From Aquimarina sediminis (GTDB taxonomy: Bacteria > Bacteroidota > Bacteroidia > Flavobacteriales > Flavobacteriaceae): a stretch of 64,000 bases of DNA. The DNA is taken from positions 186,001 through 250,000 of the forward strand of contig NZ_POYJ01000003.1 in assembly GCF_002895435.1 (NCBI RefSeq). Reading direction: 5' to 3'. This document shows positions 8,210 through 15,925 of the stretch, piece after piece. Made by a program: the position numbers and the translations under genes. Position 1 is the stretch's first letter; every line of letters begins with the position of its first letter. The notes beneath the pieces were generated by a model. That model had not been told where the DNA came from. It did no database searches and saw only the letters and a program-made list of their open reading frames with translations.

Positions 8210-8755
8210 TTATAATGATACTCCTACAAGGACACCTATACCTATGCCGCCAAGACCGATCAGCACTTTTTCGAACACACTTTTTTTTCGTTGCCTTTTT
8301 ACGTTTTTTTCTACAAGATCAAGACTGTTTGTTGCTTTTTCAAGACTATTAATAGTATAATCCAATGCTTTTTGGGTATTGGTTAGTGTCGCTTGTGTTC
8401 TTTCATAAATAGCTTTGTCCAATGCATCAGTCTCATCAAAGTTAATCTTTAGTCTACTTTCTAACTCTATATTGCGTCTAAGTGTTTTGGTGTAATTTTC
8501 TAATAGAGCATTAGTCATGTCGTTTTGGTTGCTTACATTTTTATAAAAACTCTCTAAAGCTAGAAATGATTTTTTATTGACAAGGTAGATGTCTGGTGTT
8601 TTAAATAGATATAGACTGTCTTTTTTTACCATAAAGGGCTTACCTTGGCGATCTGCATAGGATTCAGGGATTTCAATGATTTTTAAAGAATCAGTTACCT
8701 GACCATAAGAAAAAGAGATAAACATTAAAAGAAAAGAAAAGAGTAAATTTTTCAT
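8210..8755 (-). CDS. Secreted coiled-coil protein with C-terminal membrane anchor, function unknown
   Basis: I place the start at the ATG at 8755, because MKNLLFSFLLMFISFSYGQ is then a normal signal peptide; an upstream ATG would add a meaningless extension. The 181-aa product has a heptad-rich helical centre (roughly residues 70-160, polar with Leu/Ile spacing). A glycine-rich hydrophobic C-terminus (VLIGLGGIGIGVLVGVSL) is probably a membrane segment. The gene follows the 127-aa coiled-coil gene by 60 bp on the same strand, so they probably form a pair. I recognise no family. It may belong to the same accessory island as the TssD effector, but nothing in the sequence proves a link. Confidence 0.6.
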   Translation of the reverse strand: MKNLLFSFLLMFISFSYGQVTDSLKIIEIPESYADRQGKPFMVKKDSLYLFKTPDIYLVNKKSFLALESFYKNVSNQNDMTNALLENYTKTLRRNIELESRLKINFDETDALDKAIYERTQATLTNTQKALDYTINSLEKATNSLDLVEKNVKRQRKKSVFEKVLIGLGGIGIGVLVGVSL

Positions 8756-8815
8756 GATGTTAAGAGTTGAATCTGTTGGTTTATTGTGGAGACAAGGTAT
8801 TGTTTGTGGCATAAT

Positions 8816-9199
8816 TTATTCTATCCCAAAAAGCCTGTCTAATAGAGCTTTTTCTTCGGTTAATTTTTCATTGTTCTTAAGAATAGTATCTTTTATAGCT
8901 TCTAATTCGTTCCAATCTTTTGCGTTTTTTCTTTTAAAATCGAATAATAGAGAATCCCTTTGTCTTACAACAATATCCTTTTGAAGATTCATTTTTTCAA
9001 GCTCTTTAATAGAGTTTTTTAAATTAGATTTGGTTACAGCCAGAGTGTCTTTGGATATTCGGAGTTCTTCTCTCGCTTTATCCAATTCTGATTTTATAAT
9101 TTTCCAATTGGATCCCGAATTAAAAGTCATGTAGCCAATGATGACTAAAAAAAGAAGTGCTACTATCTGTAAAATAGTGTTGGTGTTAATACTTTTCAT
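8816..9199 (-). CDS. Small membrane-anchored coiled-coil protein, function unknown
   Basis: 127 aa. One N-terminal transmembrane helix (ILQIVALLFLVIIGYMTF) is followed by about 90 residues of charged, heptad-like helix (KSELDKAREELRISKDTL...). The likely topology is a membrane anchor with a periplasmic coiled coil. It is first in a probable two-gene unit with the 181-aa protein downstream. The pair, one anchored at the N-terminus and one with a signal peptide plus C-terminal hydrophobic end, loosely recalls envelope-spanning coiled-coil pairs, but I see no family match. Confidence 0.6.
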   Translation of the reverse strand: MKSINTNTILQIVALLFLVIIGYMTFNSGSNWKIIKSELDKAREELRISKDTLAVTKSNLKNSIKELEKMNLQKDIVVRQRDSLLFDFKRKNAKDWNELEAIKDTILKNNEKLTEEKALLDRLFGIE

Positions 9200-9585
9200 G
9201 AGTTGTTTTTGTGTTTGGCGGGGAGATACTAAGCTCTTAATTTTTTAGATGCTTATAAAGTGGTTAATGTTAACTGACTAGTAAATGTAAGTATTTTATT
9301 CCTTTTATAGAAGGGGCATGTACCCCTAAATGAAGATAACTTTTGTTTTTCAAAACGTTCATTAATGATTATATCAAAATGAGATTCGATTGATTCTTAA
9401 GGTGTGTGCTGTAAAAGATTGTTTTGCGGATTATTATCCTAAGATTCTAGAGGAGTACTGTATTCTCAGAAAAGTATTTGCACTAAAAAAAAACATTTCT
9501 TAAAATTTTGATAAGAATTTTTTATGAATTTCTTCATTCTTGTATTTAATTGTACATTAGTCCCAACACCTCAAAACCTAAAATT
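9200..9585. other. 386-bp intergenic region between divergent genes
   Basis: I see no gene here. The only structure noted is AGGGG-CATGTA-CCCCT (9312-9327), a 5-bp inverted repeat. Promoters for the leftward coiled-coil pair and the rightward HupE-like gene must lie here, but no -7 box is convincing enough to place. Confidence 0.5.
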
Positions 9586-10170
9586 ATGTCAGAATTTTGG
9601 CTTTATGTAAAGCTGGGTTTTGGTCACGTGCTGGATTGGCATGCCTATGACCATATCTTGTTTTTAATTGTCCTTACGGTAGGGTACACATTTGATAATT
9701 GGAAGCGAATTTTGTTACTAGTCACCCTGTTTACACTTGGGCATACAATGTCTTTGTTTTTGGCAGTTTATGGTGTCGTTTCTGTAAATTCTAAACTAGT
9801 AGAATTCTTAATTCCCTTAACTATTTTGATAGCTGGTTTGTTTAATGTGTTTACAGCCAAAAATACTTCAAGGAACACTAAAGTCGGAATACTGTATGGA
9901 GTTACTATTTTTTTTGGATTGATTCACGGCTTAGGTTTTTCAGGTTATTTTAAAGCGATTAGTAGTAATGTAAGTTCAAAAATTTTACCTTTAATTGAGT
10001 TTGCATTAGGAGTAGAGGCTGCACAAATTGTTATTGTCTTATTTGTTCTAGTAGCTAGTTTTATATTTCAAACCTTTTTTAGGTTTTCAAAACAAGATTG
10101 GATACTTGTCATTTCTTCTGTTGTGATCGGAATGGTAATCCCTATGCTTATTGCAAATAAAATTTGGTGA
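9586..10170 (+). CDS. HupE/UreJ-family membrane protein
   Basis: I use the ATG at 9586 (MSEFWLYVKLGFGHVLDWHAYDH); 12 codons upstream from an earlier ATG look non-coding. The 194-aa protein has about six hydrophobic helices. It carries the family histidines: GFGHVLDWHAYDHILF near the start, TLGHTMSLFLA in helix 2 or 3, and FGLIHGLGFSG in the middle. HupE/UreJ proteins are small membrane proteins, some proposed to carry nickel or cobalt. No hydrogenase or urease gene is nearby, and in Bacteroidota this variant usually stands alone, so metal transport is only a possibility. Confidence 0.75.
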   Translation: MSEFWLYVKLGFGHVLDWHAYDHILFLIVLTVGYTFDNWKRILLLVTLFTLGHTMSLFLAVYGVVSVNSKLVEFLIPLTILIAGLFNVFTAKNTSRNTKVGILYGVTIFFGLIHGLGFSGYFKAISSNVSSKILPLIEFALGVEAAQIVIVLFVLVASFIFQTFFRFSKQDWILVISSVVIGMVIPMLIANKIW

Positions 10171-10255
10171 ATAAGTAGTCTTTAAGGTTGTATTTGCCAC
10201 ATCGTAATAATATATTCGTATTTTGATTGTTATCAATACACTAGAATTCTACCCT

Positions 10256-10687
10256 ATGCCAAAAAAGAAACAACTTAAATACGACAAAGCTTATCTTAGA
10301 ATAGCAAATGAATGGGGGAAATTATCTCATTGTGAACGAAAAAAAGTTGGTGCGGTTATTGTAAAGGATAGAATGATTATTTCTGATGGATTTAACGGTA
10401 CCCCTACAGGTTTTGAGAATCCGTGTGAAGATGAAGAAGGGTATACAAAGTGGTATGTATTACATGCAGAAGCAAATGCAATTTCTAAAGTGGCATCGTC
10501 TACACAATCATGTAAGGGAGCAACACTTTATATTACATTATCACCATGTAAGGAGTGTAGTAAATTGATTCATCAAGCTGGTATTAAGAGGATTGTGTAT
10601 CAAATAGGCTATAAAGACGATTCGGGCTTGCAATTTCTTGCTAAAGCTGGAGTAGAAATAGAACAGATTACGGATTTAGAAGAATAA
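10256..10687 (+). CDS. dCMP deaminase
   Basis: I choose the ATG at 10256 (MPKKKQLKYDKAYLRIA). The 143-aa product has the zinc deaminase motifs HAE at residues 70-72 and PCKEC at 97-101, plus the dCMP-deaminase feature GFNGTPTGFENPCEDEEG, a substrate-binding loop absent from tRNA or cytidine deaminases. It converts dCMP to dUMP, feeding thymidylate synthesis. Its stop codon is followed at once by the ATG of the CtpA-type protease, so the two are cotranscribed. With nrdB, nrdA and the dGTPase within 10 kb, several deoxynucleotide-pool genes are near each other, though in separate transcription units. Confidence 0.88.
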   Translation: MPKKKQLKYDKAYLRIANEWGKLSHCERKKVGAVIVKDRMIISDGFNGTPTGFENPCEDEEGYTKWYVLHAEANAISKVASSTQSCKGATLYITLSPCKECSKLIHQAGIKRIVYQIGYKDDSGLQFLAKAGVEIEQITDLEE

Positions 10688-12271
10688 ATGGGATATTCAA
10701 AAAAATATTTGCCTTTGTTTTTGGGTCTGGCAGTTGGTGCCGGGGTGTTTTTGGGTAGTAAACTCGATTTTAGTAACCCTTCGGCAAAACTCTTTTCTTA
10801 TAACCCCAAAAAGGAAAAACTCAATAGACTTATTGATTATATAGATTATGAATATGTTGATGAGATTAATACCGATAGTATTGTAGAAGTTACTGTAAAT
10901 AGAATATTAGAAAATTTAGATCCACATTCAATATATATCCCGTCAGAAGAATTAGAAGGAATTACAGAAAGTATGCAGGGAGATTTTATAGGTATTGGTG
11001 TGAGTTATTATCCGTATAGAGATACAATATCTGTAATTAATACTATTAAAGGCGGTCCTAGTGAAAAATCTGGAATTAAAGCTGGAGATAGAATATTAAT
11101 GGCTGATAACGATACTTTGTATGGGGAGCGTTTGATAAGGGATGGATTGGCAAACAGACTCAAAGGAGAACTCAATAGTCAGGTACAGCTTAAGGTGTTT
11201 AGAAGAGGTAAAGGGGTGTTTGATGTACTTGTGAAAAGAGGGCGTGTGCCTTTGCAAAGCGTAGATGCGGCCTATATGTTGGATGATAAATTAGGGTATA
11301 TTAAAGTAAATCGTTTTGCAGAAACGACTTATAAAGAGTTTAAAACTGCAATGGATGATTTGTTAGATAAGGGTTTAGAGAGTGTGGTTATTGATCTTCG
11401 TGATAATGGTGGAGGGTTTATTGCCCCAGCTTTAAAAATGGCAGATGAGTTTCTTAAGGATGATGTTCTGATTATGTTTACCAAAAACAAAAAAGGAGCA
11501 ATAGAAAATAATTTTGCTACCAATAAAGGAAGCTTCGAAAAAGGGAAGGTTTATGTGTTAATCAATGAAAACTCTGCTTCGGCAAGTGAGATTTTTGCTG
11601 GAGCAATCCAGGATAATGACAGAGGGATGATTGTAGGGAGACGTTCTTATGGAAAAGGGCTTGTGCAAAGAGAAATGGCACTTGGTGATGGTAGCGCCAT
11701 ACGATTAACAATATCACGATATTATACGCCTACAGGACGCTCAATACAAAAGCCGTATACCAATGGAAATAAAGAGTATTTTAATGAATATTTGGAGCGA
11801 TATAAAAACGGCGAATTACAAAATGCAGATAGTATTCAGGTAGCAGATTCTTTAAAATTTAAAACTCCTGGAGGCAAGATAGTTTATGGTGGAGGAGGTA
11901 TTATTCCAGATATATTTATAAGTAAAGACACAACCCGAGTAGGTGAAACTTTGGATTATATGCTTCGCTCGGGGCGTATGGGAGGATATGTATTTGAAGA
12001 ATTGGATAAAAACAGAGTATATTACAATAATTTGTCTGAAGAAGAGTTTAAAGAAAAAATTGATATCGATGATGCTTTTGCAGAAGATTTTTTAAAATAT
12101 GCAAGAAGGAGAGGTATAGAAATTGAGCTAAAAAATTATAAAAACCAATTAAAAAAGTACTTAAAAGCTACGATGGCGCAGCAGCTTTTCGGGACAGATG
12201 CATTTGAAAAAATTATAAATAAAGACGATACAATGATAAATAAAGTATTGTCATTCTCTAAAGAAGAATAA
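10688..12271 (+). CDS. S41-family C-terminal processing peptidase (CtpA/Prc type)
   Basis: 527 aa with an N-terminal membrane or signal helix (LPLFLGLAVGAGVFLGS). A PDZ domain lies at about residues 90-185 (GIGVSYYPYRDTISVINTIKGGPSEKSGIKAGDRIL). The tail-specific protease core carries the Ser/Lys dyad Ser298 (in SASASEIFAGA) and Lys323 (SYGKGLVQ), 25 residues apart as in Escherichia coli Prc. The C-terminus is charged and helical. It acts in the periplasm, trimming or degrading proteins from their C-termini. It begins on the base after the dCMP deaminase stop, and a small membrane protein gene follows 14 bp downstream. Confidence 0.88.
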   Translation: MGYSKKYLPLFLGLAVGAGVFLGSKLDFSNPSAKLFSYNPKKEKLNRLIDYIDYEYVDEINTDSIVEVTVNRILENLDPHSIYIPSEELEGITESMQGDFIGIGVSYYPYRDTISVINTIKGGPSEKSGIKAGDRILMADNDTLYGERLIRDGLANRLKGELNSQVQLKVFRRGKGVFDVLVKRGRVPLQSVDAAYMLDDKLGYIKVNRFAETTYKEFKTAMDDLLDKGLESVVIDLRDNGGGFIAPALKMADEFLKDDVLIMFTKNKKGAIENNFATNKGSFEKGKVYVLINENSASASEIFAGAIQDNDRGMIVGRRSYGKGLVQREMALGDGSAIRLTISRYYTPTGRSIQKPYTNGNKEYFNEYLERYKNGELQNADSIQVADSLKFKTPGGKIVYGGGGIIPDIFISKDTTRVGETLDYMLRSGRMGGYVFEELDKNRVYYNNLSEEEFKEKIDIDDAFAEDFLKYARRRGIEIELKNYKNQLKKYLKATMAQQLFGTDAFEKIINKDDTMINKVLSFSKEE

Positions 12272-12285
12272 CTTAGATCTCTAAT

Positions 12286-12591
12286 ATGTCTGAATTTCAA
12301 GAATATCTGTTAGCCATTGCGATTTGTTCACCCCTCTTTTTCTTTATTATTGCTGTTGCATTTAGATTGTTGGATAATAGCGCGTCTATTTTTCTAAAAC
12401 ATGATATCTTGGTGGATACCTCTTATGTTTCTGGTGATATAATTAGAGAACATATAGATAGCTCTAAAGATAGTAAGCTCAAAAAATCTTTAATGCGAGC
12501 ACTTTTGTTTAGAAGATTACATAATTTCTTTATGATTTTAATGGTGATTTCGATTCCACCAGTAATCATAGCCTGTTTTTTTGTTTTTTAA
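12286..12591 (+). CDS. Small membrane protein, unknown function
   Basis: 101 aa with hydrophobic helices at both ends (YLLAIAICSPLFFFIIAVAF and FFMILMVISIPPVIIACFFV) and a polar middle of about 45 residues containing DTSYVSGDIIREHIDSSKD. It follows the CtpA-type gene by 14 bp and is probably read with it. No family is recognised. An accessory role beside the protease is possible but only by position. Confidence 0.6.
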   Translation: MSEFQEYLLAIAICSPLFFFIIAVAFRLLDNSASIFLKHDILVDTSYVSGDIIREHIDSSKDSKLKKSLMRALLFRRLHNFFMILMVISIPPVIIACFFVF

Positions 12592-12625
12592 ACAGGTCTA
12601 ATTTAAAAGTAAAGAATTTTAAGAA

Positions 12626-12826
12626 TTACTTCCCTCTATTCTTTTTTTGGATGCTCTTGGATATTAATAAAATCCACATTAATAAAATAACACAAGCAGA
12701 GCAAAAAACGCCTATAAGAGCCGTTTTGCTATCACCAACTAATAAATTGTTAAAGTCTAAATGTGTACCGTTATAGATAACTAAAGCGGCTGCAATAACG
12801 ATTAATACGTATATAAAATATTTCAT
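12626..12826 (-). CDS. Small two-helix membrane protein
   Basis: 66 aa: MKYFIYVLIVIAAALVIYNG, a short loop with LLVGDSKTALIG, a second hydrophobic helix and a basic tail (KSIQKKNRGK). Small proteins like this, beginning MKY and ending in lysines, are common in flavobacteria and have no known function. A gene with the same layout lies at 27988-28245. The gene is convergent with the 101-aa membrane protein, 34 bp away. Confidence 0.55.
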   Translation of the reverse strand: MKYFIYVLIVIAAALVIYNGTHLDFNNLLVGDSKTALIGVFCSACVILLMWILLISKSIQKKNRGK

Positions 12827-12945
12827 CTGTTTTATAGTTTTTGTTTTAATAGACTAATAAAATAATAGTTACTTAACTTTTATTTAGATAAGTTGTTCTT
12901 AAAGAGATTATAGTATTTGACTATTCTTGTTTAAATATATATTCT

Positions 12946-13518
12946 TTAGAAGAGACCTGTGATATTTGTCGCAAATAACTTGACAGCAATAGCAAGTAAA
13001 ATTACCCCAAAAATCTTTCGAATTACATTAATTCCCTGTCCACCCAGTATTTTCTCTATTCTTTTAGACGATTTTAAAACTATGTAAACAAAAATAATAT
13101 TGATTAATATCGCGATTACTATATTGATTGTATGGTATTCTGCTCGCAATGATAAGATAGAGGTCATTGTACCTGCTCCAGCAATTAAAGGAAAAGCCAA
13201 TGGAACTACTGCAGCGGTCTCTGGTTCATCATCTTTGTATAATTGGATGCCTAATATCATTTCTATAGCCAGAAAAAAGATAATAAAGGATCCAGCTACA
13301 GCAAAAGAATTAACATCAATACCAATAAGATTTAGTATTTTTTTTCCTACAAAAAGGAAAACTACCATTAATATAGCTGCAACTATCGAAGCTTTTTCGC
13401 TTTGAATATGCCCTACTTTTTGTCGTAAATCAATAATTATAGGAATACTTCCTATGATATCTATTACCGCAAACAAAATCATACTTGCAGTAAATATTTC
13501 TTTAAGGTCAAAGTTCAT
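12946..13518 (-). CDS. MarC-family integral membrane protein
   Basis: 190 aa with about six transmembrane helices. The opening ASMILFAVIDIIGSIPIIIDL and the central VVPLAFPLIAGAGTMTSI are hallmark MarC/NAAT-family sequences. Homologues were once linked to antibiotic resistance and some archaeal members move amino acids; the role here is not known. It is transcribed away from the DUF3109 gene. A -7 box lies at 13544-13551. Confidence 0.85.
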   Translation of the reverse strand: MNFDLKEIFTASMILFAVIDIIGSIPIIIDLRQKVGHIQSEKASIVAAILMVVFLFVGKKILNLIGIDVNSFAVAGSFIIFFLAIEMILGIQLYKDDEPETAAVVPLAFPLIAGAGTMTSILSLRAEYHTINIVIAILINIIFVYIVLKSSKRIEKILGGQGINVIRKIFGVILLAIAVKLFATNITGLF

Positions 13519-13543
13519 GTATAAACGATTTCAAAAATTTGTA

Positions 13544-13551
13544 CAAATGTA
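13544..13551 (-). promoter_or_regulatory. -7 box for the MarC-family gene
   Basis: Minus strand TACATTTG is an exact TAnnTTTG box, 26 bp before the start codon. No TTG is well placed for a -33 element. Just upstream, CTTTATT-A-AATAAAG (13558-13572) is a 15-bp palindrome between the two divergent promoters. Confidence 0.45.
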
Positions 13552-13557
13552 AATAGA

Positions 13558-13572
13558 CTTTATTAAATAAAG
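13558..13572. promoter_or_regulatory. Palindrome between divergent marC-type and DUF3109 promoters
   Basis: CTTTATT-A-AATAAAG has two perfect 7-bp arms around a single base. It lies just upstream of the leftward -7 box and a little beyond the rightward -33 element, where one bound protein could affect both genes. AT-rich palindromes are common in such DNA. Confidence 0.3.
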
Positions 13573-13594
13573 GTATTATAAAAAGGTGAATAAA

Positions 13595-13628
13595 TTGTAA
13601 AAAATATCTGGCATAAGAATTACCTTTG
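13595..13628 (+). promoter_or_regulatory. Promoter of the DUF3109 gene, possibly giving a leaderless mRNA
   Basis: TTG (13595-13597) and an exact -7 box TACCTTTG (13621-13628) are separated by 23 nt, slightly longer than usual. The box ends four bases before the ATG at 13633, so transcription would begin at or very near the start codon. Confidence 0.5.
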
Positions 13629-13632
13629 CGCC

Positions 13633-14202
13633 ATGTTTCAATTAGGAAAAACCATAATTTCGGAAGATATTATTGAAAAAGACTTTGTATGTAATCTCTC
13701 TGCATGCAAAGGCGCTTGTTGTATAGATGGTGAAGCTGGTGCTCCTCTGGAAGAGTCAGAGGTTCAGGTTCTTAAAGATATATATCCAATAGTAAAGCCT
13801 TATTTGAGAAAAGAAGGTATAGAGGCGATAGAACACCATGGAACTCATATTAAAACGGCGAATGGAGAACTAGAAACACCCCTGATTGATGGAGCAGATT
13901 GTGCTTATGTTATTTTTGATGAAAAAGGCACAGCTATGTGTGCAATAGAAGAAGCATACAATCAAGGAGAAGTAGATTGGAAAAAGCCTGTGTCCTGTCA
14001 TTTATACCCTATACGAGTACAAGAATATACCGAGTTTTCGGCTGTCAATTATCATAGATGGGAAATTTGTGATGATGCCTGCGAATTAGGTAAAGAATTT
14101 CAAGTACCGATCTATAAATTTGTTAAAGAAGCTCTTATTCGAAAATTTGGAGATGATTGGTATTTGGAACTTGAAAATATAGCTTCTAATATGCAAAAAT
14201 AA
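13633..14202 (+). CDS. DUF3109 family cysteine-rich protein
   Basis: 189 aa, soluble. Eight cysteines are arranged in motifs typical of the DUF3109/YkgJ-like metal-binding group: C-x4-C-x3-CC near the N-terminus (VCNLSACKGACCIDGE), a single Cys in DGADCAYV, AMCAIEEA, PVSCHLYP, and CDDAC near the end. Such proteins are thought to hold an Fe-S cluster or zinc; the function is not established. It is probably transcribed alone, from a promoter that ends four bases before its ATG. Confidence 0.8.
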   Translation: MFQLGKTIISEDIIEKDFVCNLSACKGACCIDGEAGAPLEESEVQVLKDIYPIVKPYLRKEGIEAIEHHGTHIKTANGELETPLIDGADCAYVIFDEKGTAMCAIEEAYNQGEVDWKKPVSCHLYPIRVQEYTEFSAVNYHRWEICDDACELGKEFQVPIYKFVKEALIRKFGDDWYLELENIASNMQK

Positions 14203-14598
14203 TCCTCTTTTTTGCTTTTTTAAATGTAAAAACTCGTTTTTTCTTTACTTTTTTTAACGAAAGAAAGACATTCTTTTGGTTACGGCTTTACCGTAAAATC
14301 GTGTATTTTTGATTTTGGTGATTTTTGTTAAAAAAACACGGTTAACAAGTGGAAAATAGCAGGTTTTCAAGGATGTAGTTCAGAATATTTCTATTTTTTT
14401 TAAAATACATAACGCGTTTATTTTCAATTACTTAAAGTTTGTTTTGTGAAAGAACAGTTTTGTACCTTATTCACTTTGTGTTGAAAACTTTGTTGAAAAC
14501 GTTTGTTAACTTTTCGTAGAACTTTTGACGTATTTCGTGATCTTTGTTATTCCTAAGAAGAAAGAAAAAAAAACTCAAAAAAAGCTAAAAAAAATAAA
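14203..14598. other. 396-bp leader region upstream of nrdB
   Basis: No gene seen. It holds a small inverted repeat TTACGG-CTTTA-CCGTAA (14280-14296) and a 12-bp direct repeat at 14479-14502. The promoter of nrdB must lie here; a partial -7 box GATCTTTG occurs near 14540, but no spaced TTG was found for it. Confidence 0.5.
14479..14502 (+). promoter_or_regulatory. Two tandem 12-bp repeats (TGTTGAAAACKT) upstream of nrdB
   Basis: TGTTGAAAACTT and TGTTGAAAACGT lie head to tail, followed by the weaker echo TTGTTAACTT. Adjacent direct repeats on nearly one helical turn are a typical arrangement for a regulator site. This is not the usual palindromic NrdR box. Distance to the nrdB start is about 100 bp. 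Confidence 0.4.
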
Positions 14599-15576
14599 AT
14601 GAGTGTCGTAGAACCTATTTTGCAAGAAAACAAAGATCGATTCGTGATTTTCCCCATTCAACATCATGATATTTGGGAATGGTATAAAAAATCCGAGGCT
14701 AGCTTTTGGACCGCAGAAGAGATCGACTTGCATCAGGATATTACTGATTGGGCGACCAAGTTAACTAATGATGAACAGTATTTTATTAAACATATTTTAG
14801 CATTTTTTGCTGCTTCTGATGGTATCGTAAATGAAAATCTGGCTGAAAACTTCATAAATGAAGTACAGTATAGTGAAGCAAAATTTTTCTACGGTTTTCA
14901 GATCATGATGGAAAATATCCACTCTGAAACATATTCATTGCTTATAGATACTTATGTAAAGGATGAAAAGGAAAAAGATATCTTATTTAATGCTCTTGAG
15001 AACTTCCCTGCAATTAAGAAAAAAGCAGATTGGGCATTAAAATGGATCGAATCTGATTCTTTTGCAGAACGATTAATTGCTTTTGCAGCAGTAGAAGGGA
15101 TTTTCTTTTCGGGAGCGTTCTGTTCTATTTTTTGGTTAAAGAAAAGGGGGTTAATGCCAGGGCTAACTTTTTCTAATGAATTGATCTCTAGAGATGAAGG
15201 TGTGCATTGTGATTTCGCAGTTCATCTTCATAATAAGCATTTAATTAATAAAGTGCCAAAAGAAAAAATTCGTGAAATTCTTGTAGATGCCTTGGATATC
15301 GAAAGAGAGTTTATTACAGAATCGCTGCCAGTAAGTTTGATTGGTATGAACTCAAAATTGATGACACAATATCTTGAATTTGTTACCGATAGATTATTGG
15401 TTGAGTTAGGATGTGAAAAAGAATATGGAACAGCAAATCCATTTGACTTTATGGATATGATCTCTTTACAGGGGAAAACTAATTTCTTCGAAAAACGAGT
15501 TTCAGAATATCAAAAAGCCGGAGTGCTTAATAAAGATAACGAAGAGAATAAAATAAGTTTTGATGCTGATTTTTAG
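14599..15576 (+). CDS. nrdB: Ribonucleoside-diphosphate reductase, beta subunit (class Ia)
   Basis: 325 aa, the radical-generating subunit. The di-iron site and radical Tyr are visible: ENIHSETY gives Glu105, His108 and the radical-forming Tyr112, in the same spacing as E. coli Glu115-His118-Tyr122. The second metal-ligand pair is in [13 protein letters not shown]. With NrdA it reduces ribonucleoside diphosphates to deoxyribonucleotides in the cytoplasm. nrdA follows 349 bp downstream on the same strand, an unusually long gap that may hold a structured RNA. Confidence 0.95.
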   Translation: MSVVEPILQENKDRFVIFPIQHHDIWEWYKKSEASFWTAEEIDLHQDITDWATKLTNDEQYFIKHILAFFAASDGIVNENLAENFINEVQYSEAKFFYGFQIMMENIHSETYSLLIDTYVKDEKEKDILFNALENFPAIKKKADWALKWIESDSFAERLIAFAAVEGIFFSGAFCSIFWLKKRGLMPGLTFSNELISRDEGVHCDFAVHLHNKHLINKVPKEKIREILVDALDIEREFITESLPVSLIGMNSKLMTQYLEFVTDRLLVELGCEKEYGTANPFDFMDMISLQGKTNFFEKRVSEYQKAGVLNKDNEENKISFDADF

Positions 15577-15580
15577 ATAA

Positions 15581-15788
15581 AAAAACCAGAGCATAATTAT
15601 TTTACAAGCTTTAAGTAAAATCTAGTAAATTATAAAACAACACAATATATTCATTCTGAGCTAGTCAAAAACAATTCTTCTGTTTAATCTAGATTGGCTC
15701 AGTTTGATACAGCTCTGCAAGAAAGAGCTTTACAAACAAAAGGGGCGAGTCATTACATTATATTACTACAAGGATTACTCTGGTTTTA
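15581..15788 (+). ncRNA. Candidate structured RNA (or small inverted-repeat element) between nrdB and nrdA
   Basis: Outer arms AAAACCAGAG (15582-15591) and CTCTGGTTTT (15778-15787) are perfectly complementary. They continue, after a two-base bulge, with TAAT (15594-15597) and ATTA (15774-15777). Enclosed are a hairpin with an 11-bp stem including two G-U pairs (15656-15666 with 15692-15702) and a 6-bp hairpin AGCTCT/AGAGCT (15711-15716 with 15724-15729). Together they form a branched fold. No family is recognised; a miniature inverted-repeat element is the alternative. Confidence 0.45.
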
Positions 15789-15925
15789 GAACCTTGAGAT
15801 TTCTTTTTAGTATCTAATTTTAGGGGAATAGAGTGTGATTTTTGACCTTCAGAATTATAGAAATAATAACACGAATTAACATCAACATTCTTCGGAAGAA
15901 GAAAAATTAAAAACCAAAAAAGCGT

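Noticed and set aside
9586-10170. Part of a hydrogenase or urease nickel system
   Set aside because: No hydrogenase or urease subunits or maturation genes are in the window.
10157-10170. Reverse copy of the TTCACCAA motif at the end of the HupE-like gene
   Set aside because: Only about nine bases match, it is inside coding sequence, and one such match by chance is expected in a window of this size.
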